Source of the DNA: CAMYMQ01 sp963730305
GTDB lineage: Bacteria > Pseudomonadota > Alphaproteobacteria > Bin65
Reading direction: 5' to 3'
Assembly (NCBI GenBank): GCA_963730305.1
Contig: CAVSRB010000007.1
Location: forward strand, 1-64,000
DNA length: 64,000 nucleotides
Below, in pieces: positions 1 through 11,638 of the stretch; the first letter of the stretch is position 1; each line of letters starts with the position of its first letter. The notes below the pieces were generated by a model that saw nothing but the letters and a program-made list of their open reading frames with translations, searched no databases and was not told where the DNA came from. A program made the translations under genes and the position numbers.

Positions 1-1
1 A

Positions 2-780
2 GCCAACCAGCGGTTGCGCGCCAAGTATCGGGCCGCCCACGACTTCGTCGACCACGTTGCGCACGAATTCCGGACGCCGCTGGCGGTGATCCGGGAACTC
101 TCCGCGATCGCGCTCGAGGCGCTTCCCGAAGACGCCGGTGCCGATCAGCGCGAGATTCTCGAAGACCTCTCGGGCTGCGCCGGAGACATGAACTCCATGG
201 TCGACGACATGCTCGATATCAGCAGGCTCGAGGCCGGACTGCTGACGGTCGACCGCCAGCAATGCTCGGTCGACGAAATCTTCGAGCACATCCGACCGAT
301 CATCGACAGCAAGGCGGCGGCCAAGCAGATCAACATGCTGACCGCGACGGCGCCGTCCCTGCCCTGGTGTATTGCGACCCCAAGAAGATCGGGCGCGTCA
401 TCACCAACCTGGTCGTCAACGCCTGCAAGTTTTCCGGTCCCGGCAACCAAATCGTCATCAAGGCCGAGGAATGCCCCGGCCGCCCTCGAAGTCGTGATCG
501 CGGTCGCGGATCAGGGACGCGGCATCCCGGCGGAACGGCTGAACACGATCTTCTCCCCGTTCTCCCGGGTCGACGACGGCGATCAGGTCGATGGTTTCGG
601 CCTGGGCCTCGGCATCGCCCGGGAACTGACGCACGCCAATTTCGGTGACATCGACGTGACGAGCACCGTAGGTGTCGGCACCACCGTCACCGTCACCGTG
701 TCCACGTTCAACCCGCGCGACCTGATGGGCCGGATGCTCGACCGCATCGCGCAAACGCCGGACCAGGGTAGCTACGATCG
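2..780 (+). CDS. Sensor histidine kinase, 5'-partial and frameshifted
   Basis: This is the C-terminal catalytic part of a two-component sensor kinase; its start and sensor region lie left of the window. A HisKA dimerisation helix with the phospho-acceptor His is seen in VAHEFRTPL (near nt 55-85). It is followed by an N box (NLVVNACKFS, in another frame) and G boxes VADQGRGIP and GFGLGLGIA. The reading frame changes near 350 and back near 470, so the N box is out of frame with the H and G boxes. Because all catalytic motifs survive, the breaks look like sequence errors. A response regulator lies downstream and is the natural partner. The exact 3' end is unclear: the catalytic domain ends near 710, and readable sequence continues in shifting frames. 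Confidence 0.75.
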
Positions 781-1115
781 ATCATTTCGGCGAGCACCGG
801 CATGCCGACCGACGGCGCGACGATGCGCCGGATCGAGACCTTCCTCCACATCAGATGCGCCGATACGACCTGCTGTTGCGCAAGGACGCCAGCGCCTGGC
901 TGCTCGCCGTCGCCGCCGACTGGCGCGAGCTCGGCCGGCTGATCGCCCGGATCAGCAACGCACAGACCAAGCTGCGGTCGAACGGCGCCGACGAGCAGAT
1001 GCCGACCATCCTGCTCCACCAGCACGGCAGTTGGCATATTCGCGAGAACCGCGACGCTGTCGTGGACGTGGTGGTGGGCGAGCTCGAGAGCGGCGGCCAT
1101 GACCGGACACAATAG
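781..1115 (+). other. Unassigned coding-like segment between kinase and regulator
   Basis: A segment that looks coding but is not recognised. From 855 an open frame of 86 codons begins MRRYDLLLRKDASAWL and ends at 1115, overlapping the ATG of the response regulator at 1099 by 17 bases, as in translational coupling. In another frame just upstream, a plausible peptide (ISASTGMPTDGATMRR) leads into it, so a one-base indel near 850 may split a single product. It could be a C-terminal extension of the preceding kinase or a separate small protein of about 110 residues. No domain is identified. Confidence 0.35.
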
Positions 1116-2168
1116 CCCCGGCGCGGCGGCGCACGAGCCCCGACCGATGCCGGCCAATCCGAAGATCCTGATCGCCGCCGGCGACGCCGCGCTCAGGGAC
1201 GCCCTGGCGCAGCGGTGCGCGGCCCTCGGCCTCGCGGTCGCGACCGCCGGCGACGCGCTGGATGCGCTGATCGCGATGACCGAAGCGCCGGCCGATCTGC
1301 TGCTGATCGACGCCGACATGGCGGGCGTCGACTGCCTGACGGTCTGCGAGAAGGTGGCGGCGTGTCAGAGGCCGTCGTCGCTGCCGATCGTCGTCCTGAC
1401 CGGGCGCGCGACCTCGGGCCGGTCGACCGATGGGACCGAATCGACGCGCTGGTCGTCCGCAAGGACCTCGACACTTGGCAGAACCTGACTGGCGTCTTCG
1501 ACCGCCTGCTGCCGCGCGCCGACGTCCGTGCACCGGACGCTGCCGCCGAAGCGGCCCATTCAGACGCCGTCGCGGCCGAGCCAACTTCGGTGGAACCAGT
1601 CCCGGCGCAGCCGATCTCGGCAGAGACAGCCGTGGTGGAGATCGCGGACGCATCGGCCGTGGCCCCGTTACCACGAGCGGCACCCCACCCGCCACTCCAT
1701 CCAGCGCCCGACACCGCAGCGGTCGACATGTCCGGGCCGATCGTTGAGCCGGAGGCGGTCGCGATGCCGGGCGCCAGACCGCTGAAGATCCTGGTCGTCG
1801 ACGACAACGATTACGTCACCAAGGCGCTGAAGCGGCGGCTGGGCGAACTCGGGATCGACGCGGTCACCGCGTCCGGCGGCCGCGAGGCGTTCTGGCTCGC
1901 AGTTCGCGAACGACCGGACGCCATCATCACCGATTACGACATGCCCGACGGCGACGGCGTCCAGCTGCTGACGCTGCTGAAAGAAGAGGCCGCGACCCGC
2001 TCGATCCCGGCCGTCGTGCTCACGGGGTGGAGCCACAACGGCCACAAGGACCTCGCCCTGGAACGCGACCTGCGCGGCCGCTGCGGCGCCGCCGCAGTGG
2101 TCACGAAGTCCCAGGGCTTGGGCGCCGTCCTGAAGGAATTGAAACGCTACGTTGACTTCCCTGCATAG
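1099..2168 (+). CDS. Double-receiver response regulator (REC-linker-REC), frameshifted
   Basis: A two-component regulator with two receiver domains and no DNA-binding output. The first receiver (about residues 17-110) has a degenerate acidic start (ILIAAGD), a phosphorylatable Asp in LLIDADM and the Thr motif PIVVLTG. A Pro/Ala-rich linker of roughly 100 residues follows. The second receiver begins ILVVDDNDY, has the acceptor Asp in IITDYDMPDGDG and the Thr in AVVLTGWS. The frame shifts near 1405 (apparent one-base deletion), directly after the Thr motif of receiver 1; both halves align as one protein. It overlaps the upstream segment by 17 bases and so is likely co-transcribed with the kinase. 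With no effector domain, it probably acts by protein-protein contact or phosphotransfer. Confidence 0.75.
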
Positions 2169-2303
2169 CTTCGGCCGCGTTGCGCAGAACCGACCGGGCC
2201 GCCGCTTCGCCGGCCACAATTGGCGGGCATGCACGCCTGGTAATCCGTCATTAGGGTTGTGAGGAGAGCCTGATTTCGCAAATCGAGGCTTGCTTGCCAA
2301 TTT

Positions 2304-2331
2304 TTGCAATTTTTTGAATTCGGAATATAGT
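2304..2331 (+). promoter_or_regulatory. Possible sigma-70-type promoter
   Basis: Within an AT-rich island in otherwise GC-rich DNA, TTGCAA (2304-2309) is separated by 16 bases from TATAGT (2326-2331). It lies about 120 bases upstream of the PAS-kinase start, in the 280-base gap after the response regulator. Assigned by eye only. Confidence 0.35.
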
Positions 2332-2448
2332 GTTTGTCGAGTTCTGCCCTCCGTTTCTACCCTCCCTCTCACCGGGGTTTAGACTGTCACGCTGACCGCC
2401 ATAGCGGCGGCGCCATGTTGCCCCTTGAACTCTCGAGGCTGGTGCAAA

Positions 2449-3668
2449 TTGGAACCGCAAACACGAGACGAGCACTACCTGAAGGCCGAATTGCGCGACC
2501 TCGTTCGCGACGACCGGGCGATGATCGACCTGCTGGAATCCGGCCTGATCGACGGCATCTGGTTCTGGGACATCGAACACGCCGGCGAAGAGTGGTTGAG
2601 CCCCGGCTCAAGCAGGTGTTCGGCTACCCCGACAAAGAGGTGCCCGACAGTTTCGAATGGGTCCGCTCCAACGCCTTCCCCGAAGACCTCGCCTCGGCGC
2701 TTGACGGCTTCAAAGAGCATCTGGAGAAGGCGGACCATCCGTATGACCAGATCGTCCGCTTCAAACACAAGGACGGCTCGACCGTCTGGGTGCGCAGCCG
2801 CGGCGTCATCATCCGCAACGACGAGGGCGAAGCCGTTCGCATGCTCGGCGTCCATTCGGACATCACGGACCTGATGCGCGCGGATCAGGCGCTGGAACAG
2901 GCGAACCGGGAGCTCACCCGCTCGAACCGGGAGCTCGAACAGTTCAGCTTCCTCGCCTCGCACGACCTGCGCGAGCCGCTGCGCAAGATCATCGCCTTCA
3001 TCGACCAGCTGGAAAATGAGCACGCGGCGATCCTGCCCGACGACGCGCAGGATCGTCTGTCGAGAATTCACGGCGCGGCGCTGCGGATGCAGTCGCTGGT
3101 CGACTCGATCCTCGACTGCGCGCGCGTCGATTCGCACGGCGCCGAGTTCACGGATGTCGACCTCAACGAAGTCGTCCGTAACGTCGTCGGCGATCTCGAG
3201 GTGCAGATCCAGGAAACCGAGGGACGGGTCGAGATCGGCCAGCTGCCCACGGTCTTCGGCGACCCGACCCAGATGTACCTGCTGTTTCAGAACCTGATCA
3301 GCAATGCGATCAAGTTCCGCGATCCCGACGAGCCACCGGTCGTCAGGGTCGAGGCGTCCGATGCCCCGGCGTCCGATACAACGGCAGAGGCGGAGACCAA
3401 TTCCGCGTTCGCCGAGATCACCGTCTCCGACAATGGCATCGGCATCGACCTCGATCACCGGGAACAGGTCTTCGAGATGTTCCGCCGGCTGCACGGTCGA
3501 AGCGAATACGGCGGCGCCGGGATCGGGCTTGCGATCTGCCGCAAGATCGTTTCGCGCCACCACGGCACGATCGAGCTCAGGAGCCCGTCGCTGAAGGGCT
3601 CAACCTTCGCCATCAGGCTGCCACTGCATGCGATCGAGACGGCCGAACCTGCCACGACGGAGCACTGA
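2449..3668 (+). CDS. PAS-domain sensor histidine kinase, frameshifted
   Basis: A cytosolic hybrid-less sensor kinase with no membrane segment. Domains in order: an N-terminal helix; a PAS/PAC fold (GIWFWDIEH through GVHSDITDL); a short coiled coil rich in Glu/Arg; HisKA with acceptor His in FLASHDLREPLRKI; then HATPase_c with N box NLISNAIKF, G1 VSDNGIGID and G2 GGAGIGLAICRKIV. The HDLREPLRKI box is the type found in phytochrome-like and PAS kinases. Start chosen as TTG 2449, with GAGG ten bases upstream; TTG 2425 is an alternative. A one-base deletion near 2600 splits the PAS domain (WLSP, then RLKQVFGYPD). It follows the double-receiver regulator but is separated from it by a promoter-like gap. 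Confidence 0.8.
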
Positions 3669-3792
3669 ACGGCCACGGCGGGCGCCGCCCGCGCTAGGAA
3701 AGTGGCAACCTTTTCGCGGGGATAGTCTCGGCGAGGAACCCCTGCCCGCGCCGCCGCGACGACGGCCGCGCAACGATCGGGAGCACCAGACG

Positions 3793-4206
3793 ATGACCGG
3801 CAAGTCCCCCACCCGCGACGGCGCCCGGCGCTACGGCCGCCGCCCGCTGCTGCCGGCGCTGCTCGCCGCCGCCCTGCTGGCCGCGGCGACCGGCCCGGCG
3901 GCGGCCGACATCTCCGACCGCTGGGGCGCGATCGCCTACGGACCCGGCGGCGTCTTCGGCACCGCCCGCCTGCTGCGGACCGCGGCGGAAGCGGCCGCGG
4001 CGGCGCGCCAGGTCTGTGGCGACCGCTGCACCGGGGTGATCACCTTCCTGCGCCAGTGCGCGGCCTTCGCGTCGGGCAAGGGCGGCACCATCTCGGTCGC
4101 CCGCGGCCGCTACCTGGTCCGCGTCCAGGCCGAGGTGCTGCGCAATTGCCGGACCAAGGACACGAAATGCACGGTCCGGGTGACGGTCTGCACGCACCGG
4201 CCGTAG
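3793..4206 (+). CDS. Small exported DUF4189-like protein
   Basis: A 137-residue protein of unknown function. The N-terminus has a basic stretch and a long Ala/Leu hydrophobic core ending GPAAADIS, a likely signal peptide. The mature part starts with WGAIAYGPGG, the signature opening of DUF4189-like proteins. It contains several Cys residues (VCGDRC, RQC, RNC, KC, VC) that could form disulfides in the periplasm. ATG 3793 is chosen because it precedes the signal peptide directly. A distant paralogue lies at 14402-14803 on the other strand and shares the WGAIA motif and Cys-rich layout. Confidence 0.7.
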   Translation: MTGKSPTRDGARRYGRRPLLPALLAAALLAAATGPAAADISDRWGAIAYGPGGVFGTARLLRTAAEAAAAARQVCGDRCTGVITFLRQCAAFASGKGGTISVARGRYLVRVQAEVLRNCRTKDTKCTVRVTVCTHRP

Positions 4207-4551
4207 GCAGTGCGGGAAATCACCGCAGGAATCGCCGCCAATCCGTTGAAAACCGCGACGACCTGAAGCCGGCCTCGCGAATTCAACCGCCCATCCGTTC
4301 GTTCGCGATCGAGCGGCCGCCCAGCGTCCCGCGCTCTAACGCGCGGCGGTCCGTCGCCGCCGAACGCGCGCATTCGGCGCCGCGTCGGGAGGGTGCGGCG
4401 CCGCGCCGGCCGGCCTTCCAGATCGACGGCAAAAAGGCAATTCACCCCGCCGCGGCCCGGTCGTGACGGCGGTCACAGCGCGTCGGCTGCCGCTTTGGTA
4501 GTGATGGGGCCCCCTACCGGAGTAGACCCGACCAGCCGAGGATCATCCGTC
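4207..4551. other. Intergenic gap, no gene seen
   Basis: A 345-base stretch between two small exported-protein genes. It has open frames on both strands from GC bias but no ribosome-binding site with a recognisable product. The last 60 bases presumably hold the promoter and leader of the downstream His-rich protein. Confidence 0.5.
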
Positions 4552-4875
4552 ATGACCGCCAAGTCGCTCATATCGATTGCCGTCGCCGGCCTCGCCCTGT
4601 CGCTGGCCGCCACCTCGACCGCGTCGGCGCGCAACCACACCCGCCAGGAACGGCACGCCGTGCGCAACCATGGTCACGACGACCGCAACATCGTGCGCAA
4701 CGCGCATCATGGCACGGTCCGGTGCCATCACGGCTACGGCGGCACCTTCTGCAGCAGCGATCACGGCCAGGTGACGCCCCCGACCGTGCGGGACCACCGG
4801 ACCACCAGGAACGGCACCCCGCGCGTGCGCGACCACCGGACGCACTACAACCGGACCGAATACTACCACTACTAG
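4552..4875 (+). CDS. Small exported His-rich protein
   Basis: A 107-residue protein, not matched to a family. A clean signal peptide (MTAKSLISIAVAGLALSLAA, cut after TASA) precedes a mature chain unusually rich in His, Asn, Arg and Thr. The imperfect repeat VRDHRTT/VRDHRTH occurs twice near the C-terminus, and the protein ends EYYHY. Two Cys (RCHHGYGG, FCSS) may pair. The His density suggests metal binding in the periplasm, but this is inference. It lies just before the tRNA-Lys gene, which is on the opposite strand. Confidence 0.6.
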   Translation: MTAKSLISIAVAGLALSLAATSTASARNHTRQERHAVRNHGHDDRNIVRNAHHGTVRCHHGYGGTFCSSDHGQVTPPTVRDHRTTRNGTPRVRDHRTHYNRTEYYHY

Positions 4876-4945
4876 GGCCGAACACCCGGCCCGCGCGCGG
4901 CTGCGGCAGCGGCAGCGGCGGGTAGCGGTTTCGTCGAAAAGATAA

Positions 4946-5022
4946 TGGTGCGCCCAGCAGGATTCGAACCTGCGACCCACTGATTAAAAGTCAGTTGCTC
5001 TACCGGGCTGAGCTATGGGCGC
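4946..5022 (-). tRNA. tRNA-Lys (anticodon UUU)
   Basis: A full cloverleaf on the minus strand, with acceptor stem GCGCCCA pairing with TGGGCGC, D-arm TAGCTCAG..GGTAGAGCA, anticodon loop CTTTTAA (anticodon TTT), T-arm GGTTCGAATCC and an encoded CCA end (4946-4948). No integrase gene lies nearby, so there is no sign it serves as an attachment site. Confidence 0.97.
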
Positions 5023-5157
5023 GCCGATCCTCGGAGGACCGTCCGGGCGAGACGCTTCGGGTCGTCCGCACGGGACGGGCGGAACATAGGAGGGGCCTTC
5101 GAAGCGGTCAAGAAAGCGGGCCGACCGCCGGCGTCCCGCCGGGCCAGCGGCCGCGCG

Positions 5158-5661
5158 TCAGGCGAACTTGCCCTCGAGCTCGTCGGCGACGTGGGTCGGC
5201 ACGAAGCTGCGGATATCGCCGCCCAGCGCCGCGATCTCGCGGACCAGGCGCGCGGCGATGAACTGCTGGTGCTCCGAGGCCATCAGGTAGACCATCTCGA
5301 CGTTCGGGTTGAGCCGCGAGTTCATCCCCGCCATCTGGAACTCGTAGTCGAAGTCGGAGACGGCGCGCAGGCCGCGGATGATCATCGCGGCGTCGCAGTC
5401 CTCGACGAAATGCATCAGCAGGCCGTCGAAGGTGCGCACCTCGGCCGTGCCGTCGCCGTTCTCGGCGTTGATCCGGCTGACCTCGTACTCGACCATCTCG
5501 ATCCGCTCCGGAAGCGTGAACAGCGGCGACTTGCCCGGATTGGTGGCGACGCCGACGATCAGTTTGTCGCAGATGCGCAGGGCCCGCCGGATGATGTCCA
5601 GGTGGCCGTTGGTCAGCGGATCGAACGTGCCCGGATAGACGCCGATATGGACGGCAGCCAT
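5158..5661 (-). CDS. coaD: Phosphopantetheine adenylyltransferase
   Basis: Catalyses the fourth step of coenzyme A synthesis, transferring AMP from ATP to 4'-phosphopantetheine to give dephospho-CoA. The 167-residue length is standard. The nucleotidyltransferase motif GTFDPLTNGHLDI lies near residue 10, followed by the conserved IIRGLRAVSDFDYE and the C-terminal SEHQQFIAARLVREIA element. ATG 5661 gives the usual start (MAAVHIGVYPGTFDP); a longer in-frame extension upstream lacks conservation. In many alphaproteobacteria coaD sits near gyrA, as here, with one membrane-protein gene between them on the opposite strand. Confidence 0.96.
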   Translation of the reverse strand: MAAVHIGVYPGTFDPLTNGHLDIIRRALRICDKLIVGVATNPGKSPLFTLPERIEMVEYEVSRINAENGDGTAEVRTFDGLLMHFVEDCDAAMIIRGLRAVSDFDYEFQMAGMNSRLNPNVEMVYLMASEHQQFIAARLVREIAALGGDIRSFVPTHVADELEGKFA

Positions 5662-5870
5662 GCCTCTCCCCCGATTATCAAAGGCGGGCCAACGGTTAGT
5701 CGGTTCGGGGCGCGAATGCAATGGATTCCAAGGGACCATGGGGAGTCCGGCGGGAGGATCGAGGTCCCGCCGCCGCCGGGCGGCGTCCGCAATGTCGCCG
5801 CAATCGCTGACGTATGGTGAACACGGCCGCCGCGGCGGCCATCGACCATCACCGGGGGACCCATCGCGCC

Positions 5871-6458
5871 ATGCCCAACGCCGCCTGGCTCAATCCTACC
5901 CTTCTGGCCGCCCTCGCCTTCGCCGCCCTCGTCTTCGCCGTCGTCGCCCTGCTGTGCGGCCTGATCGGCTGGCGCGCGGCCGCCCAGGCACGCCGCGCGG
6001 CGCAGGCGGCGTCCGACGCCGCCGCGGCGACCCGCGACGGCATGCTCTCGGCCAACATGACCGCGATGCTCGACGAATACCGTTCGCCGGCGATGAAGCA
6101 GGCGCTCGAGATCGTCGCCCGCGGCGCCCGCGAGGAAGGCCGCGCCTTCGCCGCCAAGTTCGCCGCCCGCGAGCTCGGCGACGCCTTCTGGCCGGTCGCC
6201 GACAACGCCCGGCGGCTGATCTACTGGCACTACCGCAAATGCTTCGAGCTGGCCCAGGCCAAACTGCTGCCCGAAAGCTTCATGACCGGCTTCATCCAGA
6301 GCTCGGGCGGCTACGGCCTGTTCGTCCACGTCGTCGCGCCGATGGCCGCCGACACCGTCACCGGGGCGTCGCGCGAGTCGTGGATCGCGAGGATGGAGGA
6401 ACGCTGGCCCCCCGCGGCCGCGCCCGCGGCCCTGTTCAAGCAGCCGCTCGCCGCCTGA
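5871..6458 (+). CDS. Membrane-anchored hypothetical protein (DUF4760-like)
   Basis: About 195 residues. One strong transmembrane helix lies near residues 8-33 (LAALAFAALVFAVVALLCGL), followed by a short Ala/Arg-rich coiled coil and a soluble helical domain (MLDEYRSPAMKQALEIV ... RRLIYWHYRKCFELAQ). The arrangement of one helix plus a domain on residues bound to a growing YRSP-like motif resembles DUF4760 proteins, but the match is by eye. ATG 5871 is preferred over ATG 5814 because GGGGGA lies 11 bases before it. The gene converges with gyrA; the two stop codons are only four bases apart. Confidence 0.6.
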   Translation: MPNAAWLNPTLLAALAFAALVFAVVALLCGLIGWRAAAQARRAAQAASDAAAATRDGMLSANMTAMLDEYRSPAMKQALEIVARGAREEGRAFAAKFAARELGDAFWPVADNARRLIYWHYRKCFELAQAKLLPESFMTGFIQSSGGYGLFVHVVAPMAADTVTGASRESWIARMEERWPPAAAPAALFKQPLAA

Positions 6459-6462
6459 CGCT

Positions 6463-9264
<2,802 letters not shown>

Positions 9265-9561
9265 GTCAGGCGTTCAATTCGGTCGTTTGAGCGGTCCCGC
9301 CGCCGGGTCGGCGGGAGGCCGCGGCGAAACGCATGGCGATGCGGGATCACATGAGATGTAATCCACGAAATCTAGCATCCGGCGCCGCCACGCACAACAA
9401 TATGCTGCGGTTTTCGACCAATTCCGGCGCTCCTTGCGGCGGCCGATTCCGGCCCCTCCCGTAGCGGGTCGTCCGCCATGCCCAATCTACCCGTCCCGCC
9501 CGGCCTCCATCGCTGCTAGGCTGCGCCGAATCCGACGATCACGACGCGACAGAGGTGACGA

Positions 9562-10365
9562 ATGAGCGGTGCCGCCCGGGGGCTCGAGCTGTTTTCGCTG
9601 AAGGACAAGGTCTTCGTCGTCACCGGCGCGTCGAGCGGCATCGGCCTGGAGATCGCCCGCGGCCTGGCCGCGGCGGGCGCGACGGTGGGGCTGAACAGCC
9701 GCAGCCGCGCGCGGCTCGACGCCTGCGCCAAGGACATCCCCGGCAGCTTCGTCCTGCCCTTCGACGTCGCCGACCTCGCCGCGGGCGAAGCGGCGCTCGA
9801 CGGCGTCGCCGAGCGCTTCGGGCGGATCGACGGGCTGGTCTGCAACGCCGGCGCCCGCGACCGGCGGCCGCTCGACGAGATCGAGCCCGAGGACTTCCGC
9901 GCGCTCTTGGAGACCAATCTGGTCGCGCCGTTCCAGCTCGCCCGGGTCGCCGCCCGCCACATGAAGCCGGAGACCGGCGGCCGGATCATCTTCCTGACCT
10001 CGCTGGCCGGCGACTTCGCACGCCGCGGCGACCCCGCCTATCCGGGCACCAAGGGCGGGCTGGCCGGCATCGTCCGTTCGCTGGCGGTCGACCTGGCCGG
10101 CCGCAACATCACCGTCAACGGCATCGCGCCGGGTGCGATCGCGACCGACATGAACGCGCCGCTGACCGACGACCCGGCCTGGGCCGGGATCATCGAGCGC
10201 AGCGTGCCGATGGGCCGCTGGGCGGAACCGTGGGAGCTCGCCGGCGCGGCGATCTTCCTCGCCTCGGCGGCGAGCACCTACGTCACCGGGCAGATCGTGA
10301 ACGTGGACGGCGGCGCGAGCGTGCAGCTCTTCTGCGAGCCGGGATCGACCGATCCGACCGGCTAG
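9562..10365 (+). CDS. SDR-family NAD(P)-dependent oxidoreductase
   Basis: A classical short-chain dehydrogenase of 267 residues. The Rossmann glycine motif TGASSGIG is near residue 21, NAG is in LVCNAGARD, the catalytic Ser is in FLTSLAG, and the YxxxK pair is in YPGTKGG. The C-terminal GASVQLF end follows the usual INVDGG element. The 13-residue N-terminal extension ending LFSLKDKV resembles gluconate-5-dehydrogenase and 3-oxoacyl-ACP-reductase-like family members, but substrate cannot be told from sequence. It starts at ATG 9562 with AGAGGTGA upstream, and converges with ssb. Confidence 0.85.
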   Translation: MSGAARGLELFSLKDKVFVVTGASSGIGLEIARGLAAAGATVGLNSRSRARLDACAKDIPGSFVLPFDVADLAAGEAALDGVAERFGRIDGLVCNAGARDRRPLDEIEPEDFRALLETNLVAPFQLARVAARHMKPETGGRIIFLTSLAGDFARRGDPAYPGTKGGLAGIVRSLAVDLAGRNITVNGIAPGAIATDMNAPLTDDPAWAGIIERSVPMGRWAEPWELAGAAIFLASAASTYVTGQIVNVDGGASVQLFCEPGSTDPTG

Positions 10366-10387
10366 GCCCGACCGGCTAAGCCAACGG

Positions 10388-10849
10388 CTAGAAGGGGATC
10401 TCGTCGTCGAAATCGGCGGCCGGTGCGGCCGCGGCCGGCGACGACGACGGTTCGGAGCGGGCCGGCGTCTGGTCGTAGTCCCCCGAAGAGCCGCCGCCGC
10501 GCGTGTCGAGCATCTGGAGCTCGCCGCGGTAGCGCTGGAGCACGATCTCGGTGGTGTATTTCTCCTGGCCGCTCTGGTCGGTCCATTTGCGGGTCTGGAG
10601 CTGGCCCTCCAGATAGATCTTGGAGCCCTTGCGCAGATACTGCTCTGCGACGTCGGCGAGCCGGTCGTTGAAGATCACGACCCGGTGCCATTCGGTGCGC
10701 TCGCGCTGCTCGCCCGAATTGCGATCTTTCCAACGCTCGGACGTGGCGACCGACAGATTGACCACCTTGTTGCCGTCCTGCAGATGCCGAACCTCCGGAT
10801 CGCGTCCGAGATTGCCGACCAGGATGACCTTGTTGACGCTGCCTGCCAT
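10388..10849 (-). CDS. ssb: Single-stranded DNA-binding protein
   Basis: Binds single-stranded DNA during replication and repair and recruits partners. It has 153 residues. The OB fold begins MAGSVNKVILVGNLGRDPEV, with the usual WxxxxxxxxxAE-like region (LADVAEQYLRKGSKIYLEG). A flexible Gly/Ser/Pro linker leads to the acidic partner-binding tip DFDDEIPF. It lies alone here rather than divergent from uvrA, the arrangement common in proteobacteria. No GTTC-N7-GTTC LexA site was found upstream. Confidence 0.97.
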   Translation of the reverse strand: MAGSVNKVILVGNLGRDPEVRHLQDGNKVVNLSVATSERWKDRNSGEQRERTEWHRVVIFNDRLADVAEQYLRKGSKIYLEGQLQTRKWTDQSGQEKYTTEIVLQRYRGELQMLDTRGGGSSGDYDQTPARSEPSSSPAAAAPAADFDDEIPF

Positions 10850-10980
10850 GCGCGTGAATCCGTTCGTAAAGAAAGATGGTTATGAAGGCAGGCAGTCTAA
10901 CGACGGGGCGGTGACCCCGAAAGGACAAATCCGTGGGACGGGCGGACAAATCGCCGTCAGCGCCCGTCGGCGCGCCTGCG

Positions 10981-11011
10981 AAAACGGCGGCCGGATCGCG
11001 CCGACCGCCGC
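10981..11011 (-). terminator. Rho-independent terminator after the second paralogue
   Basis: On the minus strand a GC hairpin (stem about GGCGGTCGG / CCGGCCGCC, loop around CGCGAT) is followed by GTTTTCGC. It lies about 30 bases after the stop codon of the small exported protein at 11040. A near-identical hairpin follows the neighbouring paralogue (11584-11614). Confidence 0.6.
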
Positions 11012-11039
11012 TTCCTCGTGCCACGTGCGGCGCGCGCCG

Positions 11040-11417
11040 CTAGTAGCAGTAGCGGTAGTACAGGTGCCGATAGTAGGGGTAGCCGCGCACGAAGCCCCAA
11101 TAATAGTACCGGCGGCAGCGGCCGTAGGCGCCCCACGGGCGGTAGTAGCCATAGCGATACGGCTGGCCGAAGAAGAGGCCGAAGCGGAAGTGCAGCCGAT
11201 TGTGGTGGTGACGGTAGCGGCGACCGCCACGATAGCGCCGATGCTGGCGCCGATGGTGGCGGGACCGGACCTGGACGATGGCCCCGTCGGCCGTGTCGTA
11301 GGCGACGGCGGGCGTGACCTGACTGGCCGCCGGGGCGGGCGATGCGGCGTCGGCCGTGCCGGCGATGCCGAGCGAGAGCGCCGCGACGGCGGCGACGGCG
11401 AGAGCTTTGATCTCCAT
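11040..11417 (-). CDS. Small exported His/Arg/Tyr-rich protein, tandem copy 2
   Basis: A 125-residue protein with a clear signal peptide (MEIKALAVAAVAALSLGIAG, cleaved near TADA), a short Ala/Pro spacer, and a basic segment (HHRRQHRRYRGGRRYRHHH). The C-terminal domain is rich in Tyr/Arg with three Cys (GRCRRYYYWGFVRGYPYYRH). It is a paralogue of the next gene upstream (11639-11995), sharing the signal peptide and the CRRYYY-GFVRG-YYRHLY-R motif. ATG 11417 is chosen because GGGAG lies seven bases before it. Function unknown. Similar small proteins are common in alphaproteobacteria as exported products of stress regulons, an inference from composition only. Confidence 0.7.
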   Translation of the reverse strand: MEIKALAVAAVAALSLGIAGTADAASPAPAASQVTPAVAYDTADGAIVQVRSRHHRRQHRRYRGGRRYRHHHNRLHFRFGLFFGQPYRYGYYRPWGAYGRCRRYYYWGFVRGYPYYRHLYYRYCY

Positions 11418-11520
11418 GTCTTGCTCCCTTGCTGACTGGTGTTCTCTCCGAACGATTCGACCGGGCCTTTGTGGCGAAAACCGGCGAACCGCGAATCGCC
11501 TTTCATGGTGCCGCTTCTTC

Positions 11521-11561
11521 GCTGAACACGACCTGAGGCGTCCGTTCATGTCGGGTTCAGG
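11521..11561 (-). promoter_or_regulatory. Triple GTTCA/TGAAC operator-like block, copy 2
   Basis: A 41-base block about 105-145 bases upstream of the 11040-11417 gene. It matches a block upstream of the paralogue (12118-12158) at 30 of 41 positions without gaps. On the plus strand it holds TGAAC, then 18 bases, GTTCA, six bases, GTTCA. The direct GTTCA repeats spaced 11 bases apart fit a helical-repeat-spaced operator for a response regulator. Which regulator binds is unknown. Confidence 0.5.
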
Positions 11562-11583
11562 TTCCCGCCCCGGGACGCGCATG

Positions 11584-11614
11584 CAAACGGCGGCCGGATC
11601 GCTCCGGCCGCCGC
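11584..11614 (-). terminator. Rho-independent terminator after the first paralogue
   Basis: On the minus strand a perfect stem GGCGGCCGGA / TCCGGCCGCC with a four-base loop is followed by GTTTGC. It starts about 25 bases after the stop codon of the gene at 11639-11995. It is the counterpart of the hairpin at 10981-11011, so promoter, gene and terminator were duplicated together. Confidence 0.6.
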
Positions 11615-11638
11615 CTTGGTCAGTGTCGCGGATAGGGC

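Noticed and set aside
4600..4875. Repeats in the His-rich gene considered as CRISPR or minisatellite
   Set aside because: Only two related units, in frame in a signal-peptide gene.
4946..5022. tRNA-Lys as an integration site of a mobile element
   Set aside because: No integrase, no direct repeat of the tRNA 3' end and housekeeping genes on both sides.
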